Assembly (NCBI GenBank): GCA_032690845.1
Contig: CM064417.1
Location: 35,904,432 to 35,968,431 of the forward strand
From: Eleusine coracana subsp. coracana
Taxonomy: Eukaryota; Streptophyta; Magnoliopsida; Poales; Poaceae
Length of the DNA stretch: 64,000 nucleotides
Direction of reading: 5' to 3'
Within the stretch, counting starts at the first letter, position 1; every line of letters starts with the position of its first letter. The notes beneath the pieces were generated by a model. That model saw only the letters and a program-made list of their open reading frames with translations, was not told where the DNA came from and did not search any database. The position numbers and the translations under genes were made by a program. This document shows, in pieces, positions 10,853-22,023 of the stretch.

Positions 10853-12275
10853 AGACTACCCCCCTTAAGAGGAATCTCGTCCCGAGATTCTGCGCGGCTA
10901 GCAAAGAAAGGGTAAAGGTAATCTCATTGTTCGTCCTTCATCCTTGATCTCTATTCACTTTATTGGTTGATGATCTTCGCTGCAGCAACTCCTCCGAAGG
11001 AAATCTTGATGTCCTACTATTAGTATGTATGTCAATCTTACTCTTCCATGTATAACATCTATGCCTCTTGATATGGTTGATGGTGATCTTTACCCCCCTT
11101 AAGTTCACACTTAGGGTCGAACATAAATGATCATCAACATTGATTCTCCAATTGCAACTATCTTCTCAACTCATGCACCAATTTGAATCATCCTGAATTC
11201 TTTCATTGGCCACATAGTCCATATCAAACCGTGGGCAAGCATCAAACCATTGACCACATTGGCTACAAGTAAAGCATCAGATTCTTGTAACTAAAGGCTT
11301 TGGGAAGGCAACATTGGGACCTCCGTGATAGTAGTTCATCTCCCTTGAAGGTTGGCACTTCAATTCAGATTCACTAAGATTGATTTGAAGAAAACACGAT
11401 TGTCCATGAAGTTTACAACAATAGCAGGCTTCTTCAACTCTACATGCCTTCTGCTTCTTTTTGGATCACTAAATCGGTGCCTCGCTAGTTCCATCCTTGG
11501 CAAGCTTTCTCTTCTTTCGCGACCTAGATCCCACTCTTACAACCGTTATTTGGAGCTGGCAGGGATAAGAGCAAACTTACCTCGGATATTGGCTTCCTCT
11601 CGTCGGTTCTTCATTCAAAGAATCTAATGGTCGAGTTCAACATCTCCTCGAATTGGTTAGGTTATATGTGACTAGGAAAGAATGGAATAATAGAATTAAG
11701 AGAGAAAAGAATAGAGAGAAATGATAGAAGAGAGTGAAAGTAGAGAGAAAGAAAGAGAGAAACGATAACCCCAACTATACTCAAACTAGCTATAACTAAT
11801 GATGCGATAACAAAGCTAAATGCTTTGCAAGCACACCAACACTCAATCAAAGATCCAACCCAAACATGGCACACCACAATCAACACAAGACATATAGTTA
11901 GCAACGTCGTTTTATCTAGCGATTATTCTTCTGAATAGGAAGAATCTTAATCCACGGTTCTTCAGAAAGTCTTTCTTCCCGTGGAGTGACGACCAGCGCC
12001 GAAGAGCCTTTGACTTTGACTTTTTGGATCTTCGTCTTCATACTAAGCAGAACTAGCTTCTTCAATCTTTTGTACCATTCATCTTGTTGTTGAAAGCATA
12101 GGTTGACTAACTAATTTTTTGAAAAGGGGAAGAAAATAGTAAAAATAACATTTTTTTCAATCATTCTAGAATAGGCAAGTAAAGAGTAGGTACGAAGGTA
12201 AGATAGAAACACCTCTGGCATGACCATTCTATCTAGGCTTGCGTCCTACGGTCGACACGGCTCTGATACCACTTC
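10853..12275 (-). other. Internal region 1 of the LARD-like element, non-coding
   Basis: Runs from a polypurine tract beside LTR 1 (minus strand TAAGGGGGGTAGTCT, about 10853-10867) to the primer site beside LTR 2. No gag or pol motif on either strand. A hydrophobic minus-strand frame at 11662-11904 has a counterpart at 24703-24972 in internal region 2, but the two differ by amino-acid changes and a frameshift, so it is not under visible coding constraint. Confidence 0.75.
12259..12271 (-). promoter_or_regulatory. Primer-binding site, initiator tRNA-Met type
   Basis: Minus strand TGGTATCAGAGCC, the standard initiator tRNA-Met complement of plant LTR elements, four bases from the LTR edge at 12276. 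The corresponding site of the second unit, 25384-25396, reads TGGTATCAAAGCC, with one transition. Confidence 0.85.
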
Positions 12276-13047
12276 TGTCACACCCGGTTTTAAGGACAAA
12301 ACCAAGTGCTATTCATATGTGTGCCCACGAACAAGTTTCACACATATCGACAGTAAGTGCATAACAGTATAACCAATGTCATTATTACAGCATACGATTA
12401 TTACATAAAAGAAAATCTTTAAAGACTTAAACGACTCTCAAACTAAATAGCAGCGAAAAACACCATAACACCACAGGCAATCGATCGGGGGCACGCTCGC
12501 CTAGTAGTAGTCCTCGTCGGTATAGTCCATCTTTCCATCTTCTGAGCAGCAGTTTATAGTACAACAACAAAGGGAAATAGCAAGGGTCAGCACATGCCGT
12601 ACTCAGCAAGTAGGGGAAAGTATGACATGCAAGCTTAATAGAAGAAAGGCTAACACAATGGTTTATTTGCATAAATGAATATCTATACCTAAGACCATTT
12701 GAAAAGCAATCCTATTTACTAGGTGATTTGTAAAACCAAAACCCGTTAATGTCAGGTAGATAGCCCACACAGGACTTTGATTCACATAGAATCCAGAGCC
12801 ACCAACTCACACAGAGTTGAACAGTTCACATAGAACACTATTCACTAAGAAGTCAGCCAATACCAACCAAACCAAACTTGGCTACCCACCAAGTTCGCCC
12901 ATAATCAACCCTCCTAAATGTGTGAGGATCCAGGCTGCTCATGACCGTGAGCACGGCTGTTATAACAGTTTGACACTCTGCAGAGGTTGCACAACTTTAC
13001 CCATATGTTGGTGATTTCATCACTATGCAGTGACTAGAGAGTCTTCA
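12276..13047 (-). repeat. LTR 2 of the LARD-like element, first part
   Basis: Collinear with 7494 to about 8259 of LTR 1, then cut by the chromovirus at 13048. The five bases before the insertion are CTTCA (13043-13047) and those after it CTCCA (20484-20488), a target duplication with one transition. Confidence 0.85.
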
Positions 13048-14240
13048 TGTAACGCCCCAGACATCACCCTATCTAATATCCGCGGGCTCATACATCACAA
13101 AAATAGCATAACTCATACATGAAGCAACAATAAGATCATCTCAACAACTACTTTAATAGAAATAACCCTCAACATTACCAAACTGACTCCATGACAATTT
13201 TCAATAATATAATTATTCAAGTCTAGTGATATAAATGAATGTCTAGCAATTAAACGTGCGAGTGCTCAATCTGTCTTGGCTACTCCCTTCCCATGTATGC
13301 ATGATCATCGAGTACCTAAAAACCAAATAAACACAAGGGTGAGTAAAAACACTCAGCAAGTATAATTAGAGCTAGAAGAACAATTATAACACCAATAATG
13401 AAAGAAGGCAAAGGGAAATTTCTCTTGGAAAAACAACTGAATAGTAGTTTCCATCTGGAACGGACAACACTTGAAACATCCTTAGCATTTACCGGTAAAG
13501 CCGAACAAATGGGGCCAGCACTTACTCACAGGAGCATGAATATAAGAAGCAAATTGCACATCCGAAACTTGAATGGTAATTAAATGAAAAGTTGAATCTC
13601 AGAGAACAACTCATGAACCACTGAAAGAATAGGAAATTCGAATATTGAATGAACACAGCAAGAAACATCGATATTATATCAACCAAGCCACACATCATTA
13701 TACAAAGCTCGTCATGCACTTGCCTTAACCTCGGCGAGATGTTGACGGTACACCCTTAACACCGGAGCTCTCAAAACTTGCTCGTGATTGCTCTGCTCAA
13801 GCCACCAACGCAGGAAGCAGTAGCAGCAATAGAAACAGGTGCACGTGAAGGCAATTGGTGGCTGCTACTACGGATGGAGCAGCAACTTCATCGGCGATTG
13901 GCTCAGATCGAAGAAAAAGAAAAGGAACTAATCCGGAAGCGGCGTGGATAGGGAACAGGGGTGGAGGCGATGCTTTGGGGAGGAAGAAGCTACGTGGAGA
14001 GCCCCTTAGGTAAAACAACTATGTTAAAATCAATGGCTCAAACAACTTCACATGCACCAATCTGATCCATTATGCAAATTAAACATATGGGTAGTCAAAC
14101 GGATGCGTTTCGATGAGATCTACGCATCCACGGTCTCCGATCATCCATCCGAGCGACAGTTCAAAAAGTCAAATTTCGGTCAACTTCAGGAGTCTTTTGA
14201 TTAAATATTTTTTTGTGTGTGTTAATATTAGGATATTACA
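13048..14240 (-). repeat. 3' LTR of the chromovirus (left copy)
   Basis: TGTAACGCCCC to GATATTACA. Relative to the right copy it lacks about 80 bp just after CCCTA(T/C)CTA, and it keeps about 80 bp near 13480-13562 that the right copy has lost. Confidence 0.9.
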
Positions 14241-14259
14241 TTCCCCCCCCCCCCCCCAA
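14241..14259 (-). promoter_or_regulatory. Polypurine tract of the chromovirus
   Basis: On the minus strand a run of about fifteen G flanked by A residues immediately before the 3' LTR, the expected site of plus-strand priming. The homopolymer length may be unreliable in the assembly. Confidence 0.75.
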
Positions 14260-14327
14260 CAGAATTCGCCCTCGAATTCTTTCTAATCAATGTATAGAAA
14301 ACGACGAGAATAGAATAAAACATGGGG

Positions 14328-15575
14328 TTACTCAGCGGATTGGAATAACTCGGGATACTTCTCATGCATCTGTGACTCAAGCTCCCAGGTTGCTTCACGC
14401 TCAGTTTGATTTGTCCATAAAACCTTAATATACTTGAATGTCTTACGCCTAAGAACTCTCTCAAACCGTTCCAAAATCATAACTGGACGACACTCAAATG
14501 ACAGATCTTGCTCAATGGTAACTGGCTCTAGAGTAATACGACGTTCTGGATCCCGTAGATACTTTCTCAATATTGAGACATGGAATACATCATGAACTCC
14601 TCTGATCGACTCGGGCAACTCTAATCGATAGGCCAATTTGCCAATACGCTCCGTGATCATGAAAGGTCCAATAAGCCTTGGACTGAGCTTACCCTTAGTA
14701 CCGAATCTCACAATGCCCTTGGTAGGTCACACCCTAAGAAGTACCTCATCACCTTCTTGAAATTCCATATGTCGCCTCTTTACATCAGCATAACTCTTTT
14801 GTCTACTTTGTGTTGTTAGCATGTGTTTTTGAATTTCGGCAACTCGCTCAGTCGTTTGTTGAACCCAATCTGGCCCCAAAATAGCCTTCTCACCCACTGC
14901 ATCCCAACAAAGTGGTGATCTGCACTTTCTCCCATAAAGAGCTTCATATGGAGCACAACGAATGCTAGAATGATAGCTGTTATTATAGGAAAACTCCACA
15001 AGTGATAAATGGTCTTCCCAACTCCCTTTCCAAGAGAGTACACAGGATCTAAGCATATCCTCCAAGGTCTGAATTGTACGCTCAGATTGCCCATCTGTTT
15101 GAGGATGAAAAGCAGTGCTCATCCTCAATGTAGTGCCCAAAGCTTCTTGCAAACTATCCCATAACTTAGAAACAAATTTCGCATCCCTGACTGAAATGAT
15201 AGCGTGAGGTACACCATGCAATCAAACTACCTCCCGTATGTAAATAGGTGCCAAATCACCAGCTGTACTGGTGGATCGAATAGGAATAAAATGAGCCACC
15301 TTCCTCAATCGATCAACAACAGCCCATATAGTGTCTCGTCCTCTCGGAGAACGTGGTAAACCAACCATAAAATCCATAGCAATATCATCCCATGGCCACA
15401 AAGGAACCTCTAGGGACTGCAATTTCCCAGCTAGACTCTTATGCTCAGCTTTTACCCTTTGGCAGATACCACATGAAGCCATATACTTTGCCACATCAAC
15501 CTTCATCCTCTTCCACCAATAAGTCTTCTTCAGATCTTGATACATCTTATTCTCACCAGGGTGAATGGTGTATCA
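14328..15575 (-). pseudogene. Chromovirus integrase and chromodomain-like C-terminus
   Basis: Minus strand, continuing the RT frame. The block starting at 15545 has the integrase zinc-binding part (KKTYWWKRMK, CGICQRVKAEH) and the catalytic core start (PLWPWDDIAMDFMVGLPRS, first Asp). The block from 15221 continues with MSTAFHPQTDGQSERTIQTLE (second Asp region) and FSYNNSYHSS. The block from 14711 carries the GPF/Y motif (LSPRLIGPFMITERIG), FHVSILRKYL and a C-terminal chromodomain-like end (VLWTNQTEREATWELE, EKYPELF). The frame is cut by TGA at 15573-15575, TGA at 15222-15224 and TGA at 14727-14729. The first two replace conserved-looking Arg positions and are explained by CGA to TGA. Confidence 0.9.
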
Positions 15576-15719
15576 AGTGTGATGCGCCTCTTTAATAATA
15601 TCTTCCTTGACTTGAGACAGTTGTGGTACACACAAGCAACCACGAAATCGAACGGAGTCATCCAAGGTGAAATCTCCAACCTTCCCTCCAAGAATCCGCT
15701 TCCTAACATCCAACAATAA

Positions 15720-17240
15720 CTAGTCCTGCTATTGTGCCTCCAACACACGCTCTGGAATAGCTGATGATAGTATCAACTGTGTCTCTACTTCTGTGACTCC
15801 AACAAAGCAATATGCAACATCCATCAACTCCAGGTCAACTATCACAGAATTTACGGTAACAGAAGAGCCTTTACGGCTCAAGGCATCAGCAACCACATTT
15901 CCTTTACCAGGGGTGTACTGGATGTTCAGATCATAATCCTTAATCAACTCCAGCCACCTCCTTTGCCTTAGATTTAGATCCTTCTGGGTGAAAATGTACT
16001 TCAAACTCTTGTGATCAGTGAAAATGTCACATGTCTACCCATATAAATAATGCCTCCAAATCTTCAAAGCAAAAACAACGGCAGCAAGCTCTAAGTCATG
16101 TGTAGGATAATTCTCCTCATGTTTCTTCAATTGTCTTGATGCATAAGCTATCACCTTTCCATCTTGCATAAGGACGCAACCCAATCCCACACAAGAAGCA
16201 TCAGAATAGATAGTGAAATGCCTACCAGGATCTGGAAGAGCAAGAATAGGAGCAGTTACCAATTTTTGCTTCAACATTTGAAAAGACTGCTCACACTCCT
16301 TAGTCCACTTGAACTTGACGTTCTTTTGGGTAAGCTTTGTCATAGGCTTAGCAATGATAGAGAAATCCTTGACAAAGCACCGGTAATAACCAGCCATACC
16401 CAAGAAACTCCTAACCTCCTTGACATTTGCTGGCCTTTTCCATTCCACTACTGTAGAAACTTTACCTAGATCAACAGAAATACCATGCTGATTGATAACA
16501 TGGCCCAAGAAGCCAACTTCTGAAAGCCAAAACTCACACTTTTTCAATTTAGCATAGAACTTATTACTCCTAAGAGTCTCAAGAACTCTCCTCAAATGAT
16601 TCTCATGTTCTGCTTCAGTCTTCGAGAAGATGAGTATGTCATCAATAAAAACCACAACAAACTCCTCAAATCCCTGAAGCATATTGTTCATAGTCTCCAT
16701 GAAGTATGGAGGTGCATTAGTGAGCCCAAAAGACATGACTCGGAAATCATAATGACCAAACATGGTGGAAAAGGCCGTCTTCTCAATATCCTCCTCTCGG
16801 ACAGGAATCTGATTATATCCAGACTGAAGATCAATCTTGGAAAATACCTTGGCCCCTTTCAGTCGCTCAAACAACACCTCAATATGGGGCAATGTATACT
16901 TGTTCTTGACTGTCACATCATTCAACCCACGATAGTCGATACACATGCGCCAACTACCAACCTTCTTCTTGGTGAACAACACTGGAGCATGCCATGGTGA
17001 CACACTGCGTCGAATCAGGTTCTTTGACAACAAATCATTCAACTGCTTCTTCAATTCCTCTTGAAAAGGACGAGACAAACGATATGGGGCAATAGATACA
17101 GGGCGTGTGCCAAGAAGAAGATCAATACAAAATTCCAATTCACGCTTGGGTGGCATCCCTGGTAACTCATCAGGGAAGACATTAGGATAGTCTCTCACTA
17201 TTGGAATCTCCTTGACCATCACCGACTTCGCTGGCTTTTC
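15720..17240 (-). pseudogene. Chromovirus reverse transcriptase and RNase H
   Basis: Minus strand, main open block 17222-16035 (395 codons). RT motifs are in order: YRLSRPFQEELKKQL, WRMCIDYRGLN, KIDLQSGYNQIPV (catalytic Asp), SFGLTNAPPYFMETMN, VVVFIDDILIFSK (the F-x-D-D catalytic box), KKCEFWLSEVGFLGHVI, MAGYYRCFVKDFS. RNase H follows with FTIYSDASCVGLGCVLMQDG (catalytic Asp), YPTHDLELAAVVFALKIWRHYL, then TAG at 16035-16037, after which the same frame continues with KYIFTQKDLNLRQRRWLEL and GKGNVVADALSR. Two further TAG codons stand at 15729-15731 and 15720-15722, where flanking residues suggest ancestral CAG. Catalytic residues are intact, so the damage is by stops rather than active-site loss. 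Confidence 0.93.
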
Positions 17241-19056
17241 TCAACAAGGCTCCAAAGAAATCATATCTTCATAGAACGACGACTAGGAAATAGACTTGTC
17301 ATTACGTATATGGAATATAGAGTTGCCTTGGCTTGAAAGACTATGATCTGTCTAGAAAGTGACTCTAATGTAACAGTCTTCCAGAAGCAAGAGATTACCA
17401 CTCGATAACGGTGTGGCCAATCCATGCCAAGAATAACATCAAAAACCAGTAAGGGAATCACCATTAGATTGGCCACAAAATTGTCACCATCCATAGAAAC
17501 AATGCAACCCGGACAAACCACTAAACTAGAAATCAAGCCCCCAGGAGAACTAACACGAACTGATTGTGAAATCTGCGAGCTAGAAATATTGGCCCTTCTT
17601 GCAAAATCAAGTGAGATAAACGAAAAGGTAGCACCCGAATCAAATAAGACATGTGCATCATATGAATCAACCAGAAGAGTACCTAAAACCACATCTGGGC
17701 GATGGAGAGAAGAAGTGGAAGGCATAGTGTAAACTCTAGTGGGTGTAGAAGTAGATCCTGGGGCATAGTGCTGAGTGGATTGAACTGGAGGAGCAGGTAA
17801 CTGTGGTGGAACACATGGTGCAGGAAGCTGATGTGGGGGCCAATAATAACCGAAAGGTGAATAATAATATTGAGGAAACTGAGGCGGTGGAGCTGGGGGA
17901 CCGGCCATCATCTGAACTGTGCCACGAGGAGCTCCAACTGTAGGAGCTGAACCCCTAGAACTAGCAATCGAGGTGGATCCTGCCAAAGAACTAGAACGTT
18001 GCCACTTGATGATAGAATCTGGATTTCTCTTACAAACCACACCCATATGTCCATCTCTTCCACAGACACGACATGTCCCAGAAAAACCACAAATTGAAGC
18101 ACGATGGGGTTTCCCACACTTGAAGCAAATTAAGCCATGTCCTGGTACAGGACGCATCAGAGAAGAATTCCCATTATGTTGCCCAGAAGTTGATTGTGGA
18201 CCTGATTGCTTAGGCTTGAAAGATTGTGGAGAAGGTCGATGTGCCTTAGTCCTCTTGAAAGGGGGTTGTTCAGAGGGTTCTCCTCCATCCTGGTGAACCC
18301 GCTTCTAATCACCACTAGTGTTGCTCACATTCCCACTACGTCTCTGTTGTAGCACTGTAAGCTGAAATTGGGTCTCTATTCCCCTAGCCTCTTCCACTGC
18401 AGCAATGTAAGTGGTAGGTGGATTTCTTCCCATCACCTCCCTATAACGAGCATTAAGTCCTGTGAAGAACTTCCTAGCCTTCTCACACTCATCACTTGCA
18501 ACACTAGGAACAAAGCGAACAATGTTGCTGAAATCTCTCTCGTACTCATCAACAGTCTTGTCCCCTTGCTGAATATGGTTCAGTGCATCATTCATATTAT
18601 CTTTGAAAGAGTCTGGATAATACTTAGCCTTGAACTACGCCAAGAAAACCTCCCAAGTGATAGCACCACGAGCAGGAGTCCATGCATTGCATACTCCAAC
18701 CCACCAAATATCAGCCTGGCCCATCAGCTGGTGAGGGATAAACAGAACCATCTCCTCACCGGTCATCCTACACGCAGCCAATCACCAGCATCTGTTGGTG
18801 TTCCAGAACCATCAAAAGTGTCCAAATGCATATACATCCACCTAGGAAACATCATTGTTTGGACTGGAGCAATTGCACCACCACCAGTGGGTGCTTCAGC
18901 AGCAACTGAGTGCTCCTCCCCTCCTTCAACCTCTTCATTATCATGGTTCACTTGTTCATGATCAACCTCCTGGTTACCATCGCCTCTACCACGACCACAA
19001 CCGCCACCACGACCTCTCCCACGTGCAGCATTACGTGTACTCCTTCTCGGCGGCAT
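17241..19056 (-). pseudogene. Chromovirus gag, zinc knuckles and aspartic protease
   Basis: Minus strand from the ATG at 19056 (MPPRRSTRNAARGRGRG, a basic Gly/Arg-rich start). The gag body has MYMHLDTFDGSGTPTDAGDWL, then a frameshift near 18785, then MNDALNHIQQGDKTVDEYERDFS and FFTGLNARYREVMGRN. A TAG at 18305-18307 sits in the same frame as the next block (from 18157), which has two zinc knuckles, CFKCGKPHRASIC and the canonical CCHC CRVCGRDGHMGVVC. A Pro-rich linker leads to the protease with LFDSGATFSFIS (D-S-G triad) and VILGMDW. The block ends at 17261 and the RT frame is in another register. A TGA at 17241-17243 separates them. Confidence 0.9.
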
Positions 19057-19274
19057 AGTTCTAATAATTTAAAATGTCAACAAGGATACAATTACAAATG
19101 TATTATTATATCTAAAATAAACACAAGAAAAGAGAAAAACAAGCAGCAGAAATTATAAGAATATGCCCATGCAACCCATCCTAATGTGCATAAGTGTGTC
19201 AAGTTAAAGTTGTAGGCCTAGGTAAAGTTTTACAATTACCTATTCAAATCCAAAAACTAATAGGAGATTCGACC

Positions 19275-19289
19275 TGGCTCTGAGTACCA
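19275..19289 (-). promoter_or_regulatory. Primer-binding site of the chromovirus, tRNA-Met-like
   Basis: Minus strand TGGTACTCAGAGCCA, a variant of the initiator tRNA-Met complement (TGGTATCAGAGCC) with a small internal change, two bases from the LTR edge. Confidence 0.65.
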
Positions 19290-19291
19290 AC

Positions 19292-20483
19292 TGTAACGCC
19301 CCAGACATCACCCTACCTAGAGGTTACTACTAAAACAATAAAATGCTACTAAGAAAATAAACAATAAGAAATTTTGACAGAGTTTCCCCTGTACTATCTA
19401 ATATCCGCAGGCTCATACATCACAAAAATAGCACAACTCATACATGAAGCAACAATAAGATCATCTCAACAACTACTTTAATAGAAATAACCCTCAATGT
19501 TACCAAACTGACTCCATGACAATTCTCAATAATATAATTATTCAAGTCTAGTGATATGAATGAATGTCTAGCAATTAAACGTGCGAGTGCTCAATCTGTC
19601 ATGGCTACTCCCTTCCCATGTATGCATGATCATTGAGTACCTAAAAACCAAATAAACACAAGGGTGAGTAAAAACACTCAGCAAGTACAATTAGAGCTAG
19701 AAGAACAATTGTAACACGAATAATGAAAGAAGGCAAAGGGAAACTTCTCTTGGAAAAACAACTGAATAGTAGTTTCCGTCTGGAACAGACAACACTTGAA
19801 ACATCCGGAACTTGAATGGTAATTAAATGAAAAGTTGAATCTCAGAGAACAACTCATGAACCACTGAAAGAATAGGAAATTCGAATATTGAATGAACACA
19901 GCAAGAAACACCGATATTATATCAACCAAGCCACACATCATTAGACAAAGCTCGGCGTGCACTTGTCTTAACCTTGGCGAGATGTTGACGGTACACCCTT
20001 AACACCGGAGCTCTCAAAAATTGCTCGTGATTGCTCTGCTCAAGCCACCAACCCAGGAAGCAGTAGCAGCAATAGAAACAGGTGCACGTGAAGGCAATTG
20101 GTGGCTGCTACTACGGACGGAGCAGCAACTTCATCGACAATTGGTTCAGATCAAAGAAAAAGAAAAGGAACTGACTAGGAAGCGGTGTGGATAGAGAACA
20201 GGGGTGGAGGCGATGCTTTGGGGAGGAAGAAGCTACGTGGAGAGCCCCTTAGGTAAAACAACTAGGTTAAAATCAACGGCTCAAACAACTTCACATGCAC
20301 CAATCAGATCTGTTATCCAAATTAAACATATGGATAGTCAAACGGATGCGTTTCGATGAGATCTACGCATCCACAGTCTCCGATCATCCATCCGAGCGAC
20401 AGTTTGAAAAGTCAAATTTTGGTCAACTTTTGGAGTCTTTTGATTAAATATTTTTTTGTGTGTGTTAATATTGGGATATTACA
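19292..20483 (-). repeat. 5' LTR of the chromovirus (right copy)
   Basis: TGTAACGCCCC to GATATTACA. It lacks about 80 bp present in the left copy: left reads ACATCCTTAGC...GCACATCCGAAAC while right reads ACATCCGGAAC. The loss lies between two ACATCC repeats. Confidence 0.9.
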
Positions 20484-22023
20484 CTCCATGTTGCCCAAAT
20501 CACACTACCGTAGGTGTGTGGCCTAGTCACCACAAGGTCTTTCAAAAAGCTTCCTAGCTTGCAAACCACTGCGGAATTAAACTGTTCCTACAGAAGCCCC
20601 CTCTGGTGCCATGGCTAGGACTGAACCGTCCATCGCCTGAGTCCGAGAGTAAACCATCCCGTCCTAATCCCTCGACTGCCAGAAAAACTAGGAAGACATC
20701 TTGATACTCAACCAAGCCTACCCATATCAGACCTATGCTTTGCCATGTTTTCCTGGGTGGCCGCTCCACAAACTACTATTGTGATCCCAAGCAGGTACCA
20801 CCACAATCCCACAGTACTGTACCGAGTACATGTGCATACCCGCACCATCCTTGTCATCATCCTGCTTCGATCACCTAGGTTCCATGTTGCTAAAAACGAT
20901 TACCCATCCCTCATGATCATTATGTTCAAGCGAGCCATTAGTCAAGATTAACATTAGACACTTCCAAACCCGACATAGCAAACTAAGCATGACGTACCCA
21001 TTCTAACATACTACACCAGAACTCAGGCGACAAGGAAATAATATAGAACAGGATCATGACACATAGGATTCAATATTAACAAGCATGCATAGAGAATAGA
21101 GAGAAATGTAAAACATAGGTTCAATATGCATCAAGGACACTTGCCTGGTTCCCTTTGCTTCTGCTCAAAGTCTTCAAGATGGAGATTCTGGAAATTCTCT
21201 AACTGCGGTTCATCTACTCAACGTCACACCGGACACATAAGCATATAAACAAACTAAGAAACAACACACCACACAGTAACAAACAATAATGAAAACAAAA
21301 CTATGAAATAGTACGCGTTGCTACGATCGCGTGAGCGTAAGAATCGCCTAAATCCGAGTTACGAGTAAGAAGTTCCGAAGGTTTAAAGTTATAGGGTTAA
21401 AATAATAAATTAGCAAAATCTCAGAAAGCAGTACGAATAAATAATATTAATCACTACGATCGCGATGGTGCAAGAATTTCTCAGATCGGAACTACGGTTG
21501 AAAAGTTATGACGATTTGAAGTTTTATGGGTAGAAATATAAAAACAGACAAGTTTAGGGGCCTAAAAGTAATTTCAAAAAAGTATAAGGGCTATACTGTA
21601 AAATATAAGTATAAAATATAATTTATGACGATTTTAGGGCCCAAAATGTAATTTATAAAAAGTATAGGGACTAAGTTGTAAAAAGTCAATACTAAAATAT
21701 TAGTTAGAAAAAGTTTAGGGGCTTTTCTATAAATATAGTGCTAGAAAATAATTATGTAAAATGTCAGGGTTCTAAATATAATTTTGTAAATGTTCTACAA
21801 AATTTTAAGGATTAAAAAGTAATTAAAATAAAGAGGAGGGGCCTATTCGCAAAACTGACGTTTACTCGTAATTACACAGAATATAATATATAAAATAAAA
21901 ATAATAAAAAATTCCCGTGGACTAGGTCCACGGGCCTCGTGAACCACAGGGGCGCACCGGTCCACGGTCCACGGTGCACCGGGGCCATACCCCTTTGGCT
22001 CGATTTAATCTCGGCCGTTGGCC

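Larger units (their letters stand above)
13048..20483 (-). mobile_element. Ty3/gypsy chromovirus, nearly full length but inactivated
   Basis: 7436 bp with LTRs TGTAACGCCCC...GATATTACA at 13048-14240 and 19292-20483. The primer site at 19275-19289 and polypurine tract at 14241-14259 give minus orientation. The order is gag, zinc knuckles, protease, reverse transcriptase, RNase H, integrase, chromodomain-like C-terminus, which is the chromovirus order of Ty3/gypsy. The LTR sequence style is like the grass Tekay/Retrosat2 group, though I cannot confirm the clade without a tree. Two 60-base LTR stretches compared by eye show 2 and 5 differences, mostly transitions, so the insertion is not recent. 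Many nonsense codons and at least two frameshifts abolish its polyprotein. Confidence 0.92.

Noticed and set aside
11662..11904. Hydrophobic minus-strand frame, with a counterpart at 24703-24972
   Set aside because: The two copies differ by amino-acid changes and a frameshift, so a conserved small membrane protein is not supported.
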